DNA from: Streptomyces sp. JJ36
Lineage (GTDB): Bacteria > Actinomycetota > Actinomycetes > Streptomycetales > Streptomycetaceae
NCBI RefSeq assembly: GCF_021696945.1
Contig: NZ_JACYHE010000003.1
Location: 62,001-126,000 of the forward strand
Reading direction: 5' to 3'
DNA length: 64,000 nucleotides
Position numbers and translations under genes: made by a program. This document shows, piece by piece, positions 32,434 through 40,161 of the stretch; position 1 is the first letter of the stretch; each line of letters begins with the position of its first letter. Below the pieces are notes generated by a model. The model saw only the letters and a list, made by a program, of their open reading frames with translations. It made no database searches and was not told the DNA's origin.

Positions 32434-33234
32434 TCAGGACGGGGCCCGGGCGTCCGCGGGGGTCTCCTCCGCGGCGGCGCCGGTCTCCGCGGCGCCGGGG
32501 GCGTGCGTGGTCGCCGCGCCGTCCAGGGCGTCCCGCGGCAGCAGCCCGGCCACCGCCGCGGCCAGCTCGCGCAGCGGGCCGTCCGCGGGCTCCTGGGCGA
32601 GGACGCGGCGCACCACGGCGGCCGTCTCCGCGTCCTGCACCGCCGTCACCGCCGCCAGCGTCGCGAAGTTGTGCACGAGCTGCTGCTCCAGCTCCGCACG
32701 CGGGATACGGCGGCCGTCCAGCCAGGTCAGCGCGGTGGTCTCGGCCAGCCCCACCCAGGAGTGGACCACCAGGGCCAGCCGCGGGCCGGGCCGGGCGATG
32801 CCCAGATGGGTCAGCACCTGTTCGTACGCGGCCTGCCGGACCTCGTCGATCACGGCGTTGGCCTGCGGCGAGCCGACCGCGGTGCCACCGCGCAGCAGCG
32901 CGGAGAAGCCCGGCCCGTGCTCGTCGACGAAGTCGAAGTACCGCCGCATGACCCGCAGCAGACGACGGCTCAGCGGCCCCTCGGGCGCCTCCACGAAGCG
33001 TGCCGACAGCTCGTCCGCGGCCCGGCGCACCGCCGCCTCGTACAGGCTGTGCTTGCCCGGGAAGTAGTGGTAGACCAGCGGCCGGGAGATGCCCGCCGCA
33101 TGCGCGATGTCGTCGATCGAGACATGCTCCGGCGAACGGCGGCTGAACAGCTCCAGCGCTACGGAGATGAGCTGCTGCCGGCGCTCCTCGACGCCCATTC
33201 TGCGGCGCGTGCGGGGAGTCGGAGTAGTCGTCAT
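32434..33234 (-). CDS. TetR family transcriptional regulator
   Basis: This 266-residue TetR-type regulator has its helix-turn-helix at about residues 38-60 (VSIDDIAHAAGISRPLVYHYFPGK). The effector domain spans about 80-215, followed by an Ala-rich disordered tail of about 40 residues. TAGGGT on the minus strand (33246-33241) is exactly 6 bases before the ATG, so the message is probably leaderless. No operon partner lies on its strand close by, and its target is unknown. Confidence 0.88.
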   Translation of the reverse strand: MTTTPTPRTRRRMGVEERRQQLISVALELFSRRSPEHVSIDDIAHAAGISRPLVYHYFPGKHSLYEAAVRRAADELSARFVEAPEGPLSRRLLRVMRRYFDFVDEHGPGFSALLRGGTAVGSPQANAVIDEVRQAAYEQVLTHLGIARPGPRLALVVHSWVGLAETTALTWLDGRRIPRAELEQQLVHNFATLAAVTAVQDAETAAVVRRVLAQEPADGPLRELAAAVAGLLPRDALDGAATTHAPGAAETGAAAEETPADARAPS

Positions 33235-33240
33235 ACCGTC

Positions 33241-33246
33241 ACCCTA
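33241..33246 (-). promoter_or_regulatory. -10 element of a probably leaderless tetR promoter
   Basis: The minus strand reads TAGGGT, then 6 bases, then ATG, with no ribosome binding site between. Confidence 0.45.
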
Positions 33247-33303
33247 ACGGCCGCGGGCACGCTCCCGTTCCCGTGCGGCGACGGGGCGTCAGGTGATGTG
33301 GCG

Positions 33304-33954
33304 TCAGGCACGGTCAAGATGGGCCAGCACCGCCAGGACCCGGCGGTTGTCGTCCTCGGAGGGCGGCAGCCGCAGCTTGGCGAAGATCTGCGCGGTGTGT
33401 TTCGCCACCGACCGCTCGGTGATGACGAGCTGCCCGGCGATGGCCGCGTTGGAGCGCCCCTGCGCCATCAGCTCCAGCACCTCCCGCTCCCGCGGGGTGA
33501 GCCGGGCGGCCGGGTCGTCCTCCCGCGGCCGGCGGGCCAGGAGCTGCTCCACGACCTGCGGGTCCATCGCCGTGCCGCCCCGTGCCACCCGCCGGACGGC
33601 GTCCACGAACCGCGCGGCGTCGAAGACCCGGTCCTTGAGCAGATAGCCGACGCCGCCGTCGCCGTCGGCCAGCAGCTCCCGTGCGTAGAGCCGCTCGACG
33701 TGCTGGGAGAGGATCAGCACCGGCAGGCCGGGATGTGCGCGCCGGGCCCGCAGCGCGCACTGCAGCCCCTCGTCACGGAACGACGGCGGCAGCCGCACGT
33801 CCACCACGGCCACGTCCGGCCGCAGTTCCTCCAGCGCACGGCTCAGCGCGGGACCGTCCTCGACCGCGGCCGCGATCCGCAGGCCGTGCGCCTCCAGCAG
33901 CCGCACCAGCCCGTCCCGCAGCAGGAACAGGTCCTCCGCCACCACGACCCGCAC
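33304..33954 (-). CDS. response regulator, NarL/LuxR type
   Basis: The 216-residue response regulator has a receiver domain starting RVVVAED with phosphoacceptor about Asp52 in VVDVRLP and the conserved Lys in YLLKDRV. A LuxR-type helix-turn-helix follows (LTPREREVLELMAQGRSNAAIAGQL, about residues 150-175). GTG 33954 begins 5 bases after the kinase stop, so it is cotranscribed and probably coupled to the kinase. It should be phosphorylated by that kinase; the target genes are not evident. Confidence 0.92.
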   Translation of the reverse strand: MRVVVAEDLFLLRDGLVRLLEAHGLRIAAAVEDGPALSRALEELRPDVAVVDVRLPPSFRDEGLQCALRARRAHPGLPVLILSQHVERLYARELLADGDGGVGYLLKDRVFDAARFVDAVRRVARGGTAMDPQVVEQLLARRPREDDPAARLTPREREVLELMAQGRSNAAIAGQLVITERSVAKHTAQIFAKLRLPPSEDDNRRVLAVLAHLDRA

Positions 33955-33959
33955 CGCGG

Positions 33960-35267
33960 TCAGCCTCCCGCGGGCGCGGCGACCGCGCACGGGATCTCGA
34001 CCGTGACCAGGGTAGGCCCGCCGGGCGGACTGCTCACCGCCAGCACGCCGTCGAACGGGCCGAGCCGCCGCTGGAGCCCGCGCAGCCCGGTGCCGGCCGA
34101 GGGATCGACGCCGCCCCGGCCGTCGTCCGTGACGGCGATCCGCAACATCCCCGCCGCCGCGCTGTGGTGCACGTCCAGCCACACCCGGGCCGCTCCGGAG
34201 TGCTTGGCGGCGTTCGTGAGCACCTCGCCGAGGGCGAAGTAGGCCGCCGCCTCCACGGCGTCCCCGAGCCGGCCCGGGAGCTCGATGTCCGTCTCCACCG
34301 GCACCGCGGTGCGCAGCGCCAGCGCCTCCGCCGCGTCGGCCAGACCGCGCTCGGCGAGGACCGGCGGGCGGATGCCGCGCACCAGGCCGCGGAGCTCGGT
34401 CAGCGCCTCCGCGGAGGACGAACGGGCCTGCGCCACCAGCTCCCGGGCCCGCTCCGGGTCCTGCTCGATCAGCGCCTCGACGGTGCCCAGGCTCATGCCC
34501 ATCGCGACCAGCCGTGCCTGGGCGCCGTCGTGCAGATCGCGCTCGATACGCCGGAGTTCGGCCGCCGAGGAGTCCACGGCGTCGTACCGGGTCTCCCGCA
34601 GCCGCTCCACCCGCTCGGCGAGCCGGGTGCCGCGGGTGGGCGCCAGCAGGGCCCGGCAGAGCAGGAAATGCGCCCGGAGAAGCGGTGGGGCCGCCACCGC
34701 GGCCAGCGCCAGCAGCAGCAGGCCCAGCGGTGCGCAGAGCGCGGCGCTGCCCGGGCCGGTGACCGGGACGAAGGCGTACCAGTACCGGTCGTCCGTCACC
34801 CGCCACAGCCCTGCCGCCAGCGCGCAGCCCTCCAGCCCGTAGGCGACCAGGGCGGGCGGCAGCAGGCCGGTGAGGAAGCCCGCCACCGCGTCCGTCGGGA
34901 GCCAGAGCAGATCCCGCCAGGTGGCCGGGTCCCGCAGCAGCGCGGTGGTCCGCTCGACCTGGCCGGGGAGGCCGCCGCGTGCCCGGGCGGGCAGCGGGCG
35001 GTACGGCGCGGGGATGTGCACGCCCGCCCAGTCGTGGGCCAGCAGCCGGCGCTGGTTGGCGTGCATCCGCACGGCCGCCTGCACCACCGGGGTGGCGAGG
35101 AACCCGAGACCGAGGAGGAGGAAGGCGAGGGAGAGCACGGAGAGGACGAAGAGCGCGAGCGAGACCCCGAGCGTGAGGAGGCACAACGCGAGCCCCCGGA
35201 CCACCGCGACCAGTCCCGCGCGGGCCCGCCGCCGCACCGGTCCTCCGCCGGCCGTCGTGCCTGCCAT
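33960..35267 (-). CDS. sensor histidine kinase, HisKA_3 (NarX/DesK-like) type
   Basis: The 435-residue membrane kinase has an N-terminal sensor region with two or more pairs of hydrophobic helices (about residues 24-62, 115-145 and 170-200), as in the actinobacterial 'sensor' domain (PF13796 type). The phosphoacceptor is about His246 in RIERDLHDGAQARLVAMG. The ATPase domain has ALGEVLTNAAKHS (N box), TDDGRGG (G1) and GTGLRGLQRRL (G2). ATG with AAGGGAG 6 bases upstream. It forms a two-gene operon with the response regulator. The stimulus is unknown; related systems often sense cell-envelope stress. Confidence 0.92.
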   Translation of the reverse strand: MAGTTAGGGPVRRRARAGLVAVVRGLALCLLTLGVSLALFVLSVLSLAFLLLGLGFLATPVVQAAVRMHANQRRLLAHDWAGVHIPAPYRPLPARARGGLPGQVERTTALLRDPATWRDLLWLPTDAVAGFLTGLLPPALVAYGLEGCALAAGLWRVTDDRYWYAFVPVTGPGSAALCAPLGLLLLALAAVAAPPLLRAHFLLCRALLAPTRGTRLAERVERLRETRYDAVDSSAAELRRIERDLHDGAQARLVAMGMSLGTVEALIEQDPERARELVAQARSSSAEALTELRGLVRGIRPPVLAERGLADAAEALALRTAVPVETDIELPGRLGDAVEAAAYFALGEVLTNAAKHSGAARVWLDVHHSAAAGMLRIAVTDDGRGGVDPSAGTGLRGLQRRLGPFDGVLAVSSPPGGPTLVTVEIPCAVAAPAGG

Positions 35268-35683
35268 CGTCTGCTCCCTTCACCGTCCGCGGGGCGCCGC
35301 GTCCACGTGGTCGTCCGTGGCGGTCCGCGGGAACTCCGGAGCGCCCGGCCGTTCCGGAGCCCCTGCCCGCAGGGAGAGCCCCCGCCCCGGTCAGTCTGCC
35401 GACGCGGAGACCGTCCGGGCACGGGTGGCAGCACCCGTACCGCGGGTGGAGCCACCACCACCGGTACGGTCCGGTGGTGCGCTGCGCCCCGTGTCCGGGC
35501 TCCTCCCGCGAAGCCGTCGTCGCGGTCGCGGTGAGGAGAAACCGGGAGGTGACGGCCGGACGGCGGTGAGCGGATCCGGCCCGGCGCGCCCTCCCCGCGG
35601 CGCCGCGCCCGAGGCCTGCCCGGGGACTGCCGGGCCGGCGGCCGCCCGGCCGGGGGCGGCGGTCCGCGGCCTAGGGTGGGGGC
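35268..35683. other. 416-base divergent intergenic region without a gene
   Basis: No open frame here shows coding bias with a plausible start. The region holds the kinase promoter (not resolved), a 9-bp hairpin at 35456-35479 (CACCACCGG with CCGGTGGTG, 6-base loop) and the -10 box of the next gene. Confidence 0.5.
35672..35677 (+). promoter_or_regulatory. -10 element of a probably leaderless oxidoreductase promoter
   Basis: TAGGGT is followed by 6 bases and then ATG 35684. The intervening GGGGGC could mimic a ribosome binding site but lies too close to the ATG. Confidence 0.45.
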
Positions 35684-36628
35684 ATGCCGCACACCGACGC
35701 CACGGACGCCACCGACGCCGCCCCGCATTCCGCTCCGCTGAAGTTCGGCCTGCTGGGCACCGGTCCCTGGGCCCGCATGACCCACGGCCCGGCCCTGCGT
35801 GCCCACCCCGGGGCCGAGCTCGCCGGGGTCTGGGGCCGGCGCCCCGAGGCCGCGGCCGACCTCGCACGGACCCTCGGGACCCGGCCGTACGAGGACGCCG
35901 ACGCGCTGCTCGCCGACTGCGACGCCGTCGCCGTCGCGCTGCCCCCGGACGTGCAGGCCCCGCTGGCGGTGCGCGCGGCCGAGGCCGGGTGCCATCTGCT
36001 GCTGGACAAGCCCGTCGCCACCACGCCGGAGGCGGCGGCACGCGTCGCGGACGCCGCGGCGGCGTCCGGCGTCTCCTCCGTGGTCTTCTTCACCCTGCAC
36101 TTCAGCACCGCCACGCGGGACTGGATGGCGGAGCAGCAGCAGTCCGGCGACTGGCTGCTGGGCCGGGCGGACTGGCTCTCCCCGGTCTTCGCCGACGCCG
36201 ACTCGCCCTACGCGGCCTCCCCATGGCGCCGGGAGAAGGGCGCGCTGTGGGACGTGGGGCCGCACGCGCTCTCCGTCCTGCTGCCGGTGCTCGGCGAGGT
36301 GACCGGGGTGCGGGCCACGGCCGGACCCGGGGACACCGTGCAGCTCGCCCTCCGCCACGCCGGGGGAGCCGCCGCCACCGTGACGGTCAGCCACACCGTG
36401 CCGAAGGCCGCGGCGGGTGTGGTGGCCGAAGTCCGCGGACCCGCCGGCGTGCACGTCCTGCCACAGCGCGACGAGGACCCTGCCGACGCCTTCGGGCAGG
36501 CCGTCGACGCGCTGCTGGAGGCCGTGCGCACCGGCACCCCGCACTCCTGCGACGCCCGCTTCGGGGCGCGGGTCACCGAGGTGCTCGCCCGTGCCGCGGC
36601 CCAGCTCGACGGGGAACGCCCGGGGTGA
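35684..36628 (+). CDS. Gfo/Idh/MocA-family oxidoreductase
   Basis: This is a 314-residue NAD(P)-dependent dehydrogenase of the Gfo/Idh/MocA family. The N-terminal Rossmann motif is FGLLGTGPWARMTHGPAL (about residues 16-33), and the signature LLDKPVATT contains the conserved Lys-Pro. The C-terminal part holds the family's beta-sheet domain (EKGALWDVGPHALSVLLPVLG, with the Asp-x-x-x-His pair). The substrate is probably a sugar or sugar-derived polyol, but nothing nearby names it. It stands alone, converging on the sigma factor gene. Confidence 0.88.
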   Translation: MPHTDATDATDAAPHSAPLKFGLLGTGPWARMTHGPALRAHPGAELAGVWGRRPEAAADLARTLGTRPYEDADALLADCDAVAVALPPDVQAPLAVRAAEAGCHLLLDKPVATTPEAAARVADAAAASGVSSVVFFTLHFSTATRDWMAEQQQSGDWLLGRADWLSPVFADADSPYAASPWRREKGALWDVGPHALSVLLPVLGEVTGVRATAGPGDTVQLALRHAGGAAATVTVSHTVPKAAAGVVAEVRGPAGVHVLPQRDEDPADAFGQAVDALLEAVRTGTPHSCDARFGARVTEVLARAAAQLDGERPG

Positions 36629-36670
36629 CCCGACGGTCCGGCGGGCACCGGGAGCCGGCCCGCGCGGCGG

Positions 36671-37663
36671 TCAGCTCCCGGCGCCCTCGGCCGGCAGCGA
36701 CTCCGGCAGGCCGCAGACCTTGAACAGCCCGTGGTCGAAGAAGGCGACCACATGCGAGACCTTCGGGCCGTCCAGGGTCAGCACCATGATGTTGAACGGC
36801 CAGAAGCGCCCGTCCTCGCCCACCCAGTACATCCCGAAGGCCGGCTGCCCGTTGAGGGCCGCCGGAACCAGCCGCAGCTCGTCGGGGCCGGCCGGGCACT
36901 GGGTGTCGATGAGCCGGCCGATGTCCACCGGGCCCTGGTACCACCCCGTGAACGGCGGCATCTCCCAGACCGCGTCCTCGGTGAAGAGCGTGACGATCGC
37001 GTCCATGTCCTTGCGCTCGAAGGCACTGACATAGCGCTCCAGCAACGCGCGCTGCTCCGCCTCCGCGGGCTCCACGACGCCGCCCTCCTCCGGCCCCACC
37101 TTCTCGAGCTGGGCGCGGGCACGCTGCAACGCGCTGTTCACCGAGGCCGTGCTGGTGCCGAACAGCTCCGCGACCTCGGCGGCCTTCCAGCGGAGCACGT
37201 CCCGCAGCAGCAGCACCGCCCGCTGGCGCGGCGGCAGGTGCTGCAACGCGGCCACGAAGGCCAGCCGGATGCTCTCCCGGGACGTCACCACCTCGGCCGG
37301 GTCCGCGCCGTCCGCCCCGGCGAGCGCGTCCGGGACCGGCTCCAGCCAGGGGACCTCCTGCCGCTCCGTGAGATCGTCCGCCGGGTCGGCGCTGGGAGCG
37401 CCCAGACCGGTGGGCAGCGGCCGCCGCCCGCGGCTCTCCAGGGCGTCCAGGCAGGTGTTGGTCGCGATGCGGTGCAGCCAGGTCCGCATGGAGGACCGGC
37501 CCTCGAACCGCTCGTAGGCCTTCCAGGCGCGCAGATAGGTCTCCTGCACCAGGTCCTCCGCCTCGTGCACCGAGCCCAGCATGCGATAGCAGTGCGCCAG
37601 CAGCTCCCGGCGGAAGGGGTCGGCCAGCCGGGGGAAGTCCTCCACGGGCTGCTTCTCTGCCAT
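36671..37663 (-). CDS. ECF sigma factor with C-terminal SnoaL-like domain (SigG/TIGR02960 type)
   Basis: The 330-residue sigma factor has region 2 (LAHCYRMLGSVHEAEDLVQETYLRAWKAYERF, about residues 22-53; SSMRTWLHRIATNTCLDAL) and region 4 (LPPRQRAVLLLRDVLRWKAAEVAELFGTSTASVNSALQRAR, about 140-180). A SnoaL-like domain follows (about 200-320; ALLERYVSAFERKDMDAIVTLFTEDAVWEMPP), known in this class to control activity in place of an anti-sigma factor. RPLPTGLG is a TIGR02960 hallmark. RBS GAGGG lies 7 bases from the ATG. It is divergent from the doxX-like gene, a likely target. Confidence 0.92.
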   Translation of the reverse strand: MAEKQPVEDFPRLADPFRRELLAHCYRMLGSVHEAEDLVQETYLRAWKAYERFEGRSSMRTWLHRIATNTCLDALESRGRRPLPTGLGAPSADPADDLTERQEVPWLEPVPDALAGADGADPAEVVTSRESIRLAFVAALQHLPPRQRAVLLLRDVLRWKAAEVAELFGTSTASVNSALQRARAQLEKVGPEEGGVVEPAEAEQRALLERYVSAFERKDMDAIVTLFTEDAVWEMPPFTGWYQGPVDIGRLIDTQCPAGPDELRLVPAALNGQPAFGMYWVGEDGRFWPFNIMVLTLDGPKVSHVVAFFDHGLFKVCGLPESLPAEGAGS

Positions 37664-37769
37664 GGTCGTGCCCTCTCGTCGCCCGAGCGGATGCGGTCGT
37701 GCTCATCCTGGCACCGGGGACTGACAACGGGCCCCGCCGTAGCCACGTCCGGCTTCCGTGCCGGGCTCC

Positions 37770-37795
37770 GATGAGTTTCCGCGGCCGCTCCCGTC
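37770..37795 (+). promoter_or_regulatory. candidate ECF-type promoter of the doxX-like gene
   Basis: GATGAGTTT (37770-37778) and CGTC (37792-37795) are spaced by 13 bases and lie 45 bases before the start codon. The spacing suits an ECF -35/-10 pair. Assignment to the neighbouring sigma factor is a guess. Confidence 0.3.
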
Positions 37796-37839
37796 CGTAC
37801 TCCCGACACCACTGGCAGCCACCGAGAGAGGCCGGGACC

Positions 37840-38283
37840 ATGACCACGCAGACCCTCGCCGTCACCGCAGGTTCCTCTTCCACCCTGGGCTCCGCGCCCC
37901 GCACCCGCAAGGGGAGGGGCGCGCTGTGGGCCCTCCAGCTCGTCACCGCGGTGCTCTACCTCAACGGCGGGGTGCTCAAGCTCGCCGGCGCCTTCGGGGC
38001 CCCGGAGGCCTTCGACGCGATGGGGCTCGGGACCCCCGGCATGTACCTGGTGGGCACGGCGGAGCTGGCCGGCGGCATCGGGCTGCTGATCCCGCGCCTG
38101 GCGGGGCTCGCGGCGCTGGCGTTCGTGCCGATGATGGCCGGGGCCGTGGTGATCGAGGCGGCGACCCACGGCGCCGGGATGATCGTCGCGCCGCTGGGCG
38201 CGCTGGCCGCGGTGTCCGTGCTCGCCTGGTACCGCCGCGGCGGGACCGCGGAGCTGCTGCGGCGGGTGCGGCGGGTGCGGTAG
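37840..38283 (+). CDS. DoxX-family membrane protein
   Basis: The 147-residue integral membrane protein has four hydrophobic helices after a Ser/Thr-rich N-terminus. LQLVTAVLYLNGGVLKLAGAF and GTAELAGGIGLLIPRLAGLAALA are typical of the DoxX/DoxD-like family, associated with membrane redox functions. The ATG at 37840 has GAGAGAGG upstream. It is divergent from the ECF sigma gene (176 bases), an arrangement suggesting that sigma factor controls it. Biochemical role unknown. Confidence 0.85.
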   Translation: MTTQTLAVTAGSSSTLGSAPRTRKGRGALWALQLVTAVLYLNGGVLKLAGAFGAPEAFDAMGLGTPGMYLVGTAELAGGIGLLIPRLAGLAALAFVPMMAGAVVIEAATHGAGMIVAPLGALAAVSVLAWYRRGGTAELLRRVRRVR

Positions 38284-38368
38284 GTCCCCGGCGGTCCGGC
38301 GGGTCCGCCCGGTCCGGCGGGTGCACGGCCGGAGCTGACCGCCGGGCGGGCGCCGCGCGGCGGCGGGC

Positions 38369-38402
38369 GGTCCGGGCGGGCACGCGGGTGCCCGCCCGGA
38401 CC
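38369..38402. terminator. bidirectional terminator between doxX-like and xylanase genes
   Basis: A perfect 15-bp stem (38369-38383 with 38388-38402) closes on a 4-base loop GCGG. The rest of the 304-base gap (38284-38587) holds G/C-rich low-complexity sequence and the 27-bp repeat array, but no gene. Confidence 0.75.
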
Positions 38403-38510
38403 CGGCGCCCGGTGACCGACCGAAGGCGGGCGCCGGAGGTGGGCAGAGCCGGGCGCCGGCCCGCCTCACCGGGCGCGGTGCTCGGTGCACCGTCACGGTG
38501 GGGGAGCCGG

Positions 38511-38618
38511 CTCACCGTCACCGTGTCCGGTGCTCAGCTCACGGTCACCGTGTCCGGTGCTCAGCTCACGGTCACCGTGTCCGGTGCTCAGCTCACCGTC
38601 ACCGTGTCCGGTGACGGG
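38511..38618. repeat. four tandem 27-bp repeats spanning the xylanase stop codon
   Basis: Units begin at 38511, 38538, 38565 and 38592. Units 2 and 3 read CTCACGGTCACC at their start and are identical. Units 1 and 4 have CTCACCGTCACC, and unit 4 diverges in its last 5 bases. Because 27 is a multiple of three, the xylanase frame meets its TGA three times in succession. Units 2 and 3 contain the small palindrome CACGGT-C-ACCGTG. Confidence 0.9.
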
Positions 38619-40078
38619 TTGCTGCCGCTCCACTCCGCGTTGAAGCCGAAGGAGACCGAGCCGCCGTCCGGCACCGTGCCGTTCCAGCCGGCGTTCGTGC
38701 AGGTCACCCGGGCGCCGCTCTGGGTGCAGCCGGCGTTCCAGGCCTGGGACAGCCGCTGTCCCGCGGGGAAGTCCCAGCTCACCGTCCAGCCGTTCAGCGA
38801 GCCGCCGGAGCAGGTGATCGCCACGTTGCCGGTGAAGCCGGTGTTCCACTGGCTGGCCACGGTGTAGTCGGCGGTGCAGCCGTCACCGTCGCCGTTCCCC
38901 GGGGGGTCGTCGTCATCGTCGCCGGTCCCGCCGAGCGCCTGCGCCACCGCGTCGTACGCGGGCTTGGGGTTGTAGCCGGAGTCGTACATCGTGGCCGCGC
39001 CCTGGCCCTCGAAGACGTCGGGCACCCAGGAGTCGGCGTCCGAGATGCCCCAGCCGGTGACGCCCACGCAGCGGCTCACGGCGAGGCACGCCTCGACCAC
39101 GGTGCGGTAGTCCCGCGCCTGCTGGGCCAGCTTGCCGGCGTCGGCCGGCAGGTTCATCCGGATGTCCAGCTCGGTGATGGCCACGTCCACCCCGAGGTCG
39201 GCGAAGCGCTGGATGTTCTGCTGGAGCGAGGAGGGCACCTGGCCGGTGATGAGGTGCGCCTGGAGCCCGACGCCGTCGATCGGCACGCCCTGGGCCTTGA
39301 GGTCCCGCACCAGGTTGTACATGGCGGTGCTCTTCGCGTTCACCCCCTCCACGTTGTAGTCGTTGATGTAGAGGTCGGCGCTCGGGTCGGCCTGCCGGGC
39401 GCGCCGGAAGGCGTCGGCGATGTAGCTCTCGCCGAGCGTCCGGTACCAGAAGGAGTCCCGGAAGCCGCCGCTCTCGTTGAACGCCTCGTTCACCACGTCC
39501 CAGTGGGCGATCCGGCCCTGGTAGCGCCCCATGGTGGTGTCGATGTGGTCGTACATCAGCCCGCGCAGCTCAGCGGCGGGGAAGCCGCCGTTCTCCAGCC
39601 AGCCCGGGGCCTGGCTGTGCCAGACCAGGGTGTGGCCGCGCACCTGCTGCCCGTTGGCCGCGGCGAACTCCATGATCCGGTCCGCGCCGGACCAGTCGTA
39701 GTTCCCCCGGGAGGGCTCCAGCACGCCCCACTTCATGGCGTTCTCGGCGGTGACCCAGTTGAACTCCTGGCCGGCGATCTGCCGGTAGCGGGCGTTGCCG
39801 TCCAGCTTCCCGGCGGCCAGCGCGTTGCCGATGTAGACGCCCTTGGCTTCGGCGAGGTCGCGCAGCGGGGCGTCGGCGGCCTGGGCGGGGGCGGCCCCCG
39901 CCAGTGCGGCGAGGCCGGTGGCCGCGGCGGTGGCCAGCGTCACCGCGGTGCGGTGCAGGCGCCGGCCCGCCCGTCGGACGCCCAGTGTTCCGCGGGGTCC
40001 TCGGGGTCCGCGTGGTCCGCGCACGCTCCCGGTGCGGCCGGAGACGGCCGCCGGCCGGTTGCTCCGTGGTGGTCTCAT
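38588..40078 (-). CDS. secreted GH10 endo-beta-1,4-xylanase with CBM2 carbohydrate-binding module
   Basis: This 496-residue enzyme cuts xylan outside the cell. ATG 40078 has AGGAAGG 6 bases upstream; ATG 40084 is the alternative. A long basic leader (about 45 residues, with GPRGPRGPRG) precedes a hydrophobic core and a cleavage site near APAQA-ADA. The GH10 domain spans about 70-385 with acid/base about Glu198 (WDVVNEAF) and nucleophile about Glu303 (ITELDIRM). An Asp/Gly linker (386-400) leads to CBM2 (401-496). The CBM2 ends abruptly at PDTVTVS and lacks the usual last Cys. Only 83 bases separate it from the cupin gene, so it may belong to that operon. Confidence 0.94.
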   Translation of the reverse strand: MRPPRSNRPAAVSGRTGSVRGPRGPRGPRGTLGVRRAGRRLHRTAVTLATAAATGLAALAGAAPAQAADAPLRDLAEAKGVYIGNALAAGKLDGNARYRQIAGQEFNWVTAENAMKWGVLEPSRGNYDWSGADRIMEFAAANGQQVRGHTLVWHSQAPGWLENGGFPAAELRGLMYDHIDTTMGRYQGRIAHWDVVNEAFNESGGFRDSFWYRTLGESYIADAFRRARQADPSADLYINDYNVEGVNAKSTAMYNLVRDLKAQGVPIDGVGLQAHLITGQVPSSLQQNIQRFADLGVDVAITELDIRMNLPADAGKLAQQARDYRTVVEACLAVSRCVGVTGWGISDADSWVPDVFEGQGAATMYDSGYNPKPAYDAVAQALGGTGDDDDDPPGNGDGDGCTADYTVASQWNTGFTGNVAITCSGGSLNGWTVSWDFPAGQRLSQAWNAGCTQSGARVTCTNAGWNGTVPDGGSVSFGFNAEWSGSNPSPDTVTVS

Positions 40079-40161
40079 GTCCATCCTTCCTTCTCGGACC
40101 CTCTCGGATCGGTCGCGGGAGCGTTCCGTGTCTGAGCGCGCCCCGGGGCCGCGGCGGCGGT

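Noticed and set aside
38511-38618. Short regularly spaced repeats as a possible CRISPR array
   Set aside because: The 27-bp units abut one another without spacers and overlap the end of a coding sequence, and no cas gene is nearby.
38493-38849. Minus-strand frame with repeated TGHGDGEL-like units as a repeat protein
   Set aside because: This is simply another frame of the tandem repeat and the CBM2 end; the GH10-CBM2 frame is clearly the coding one.
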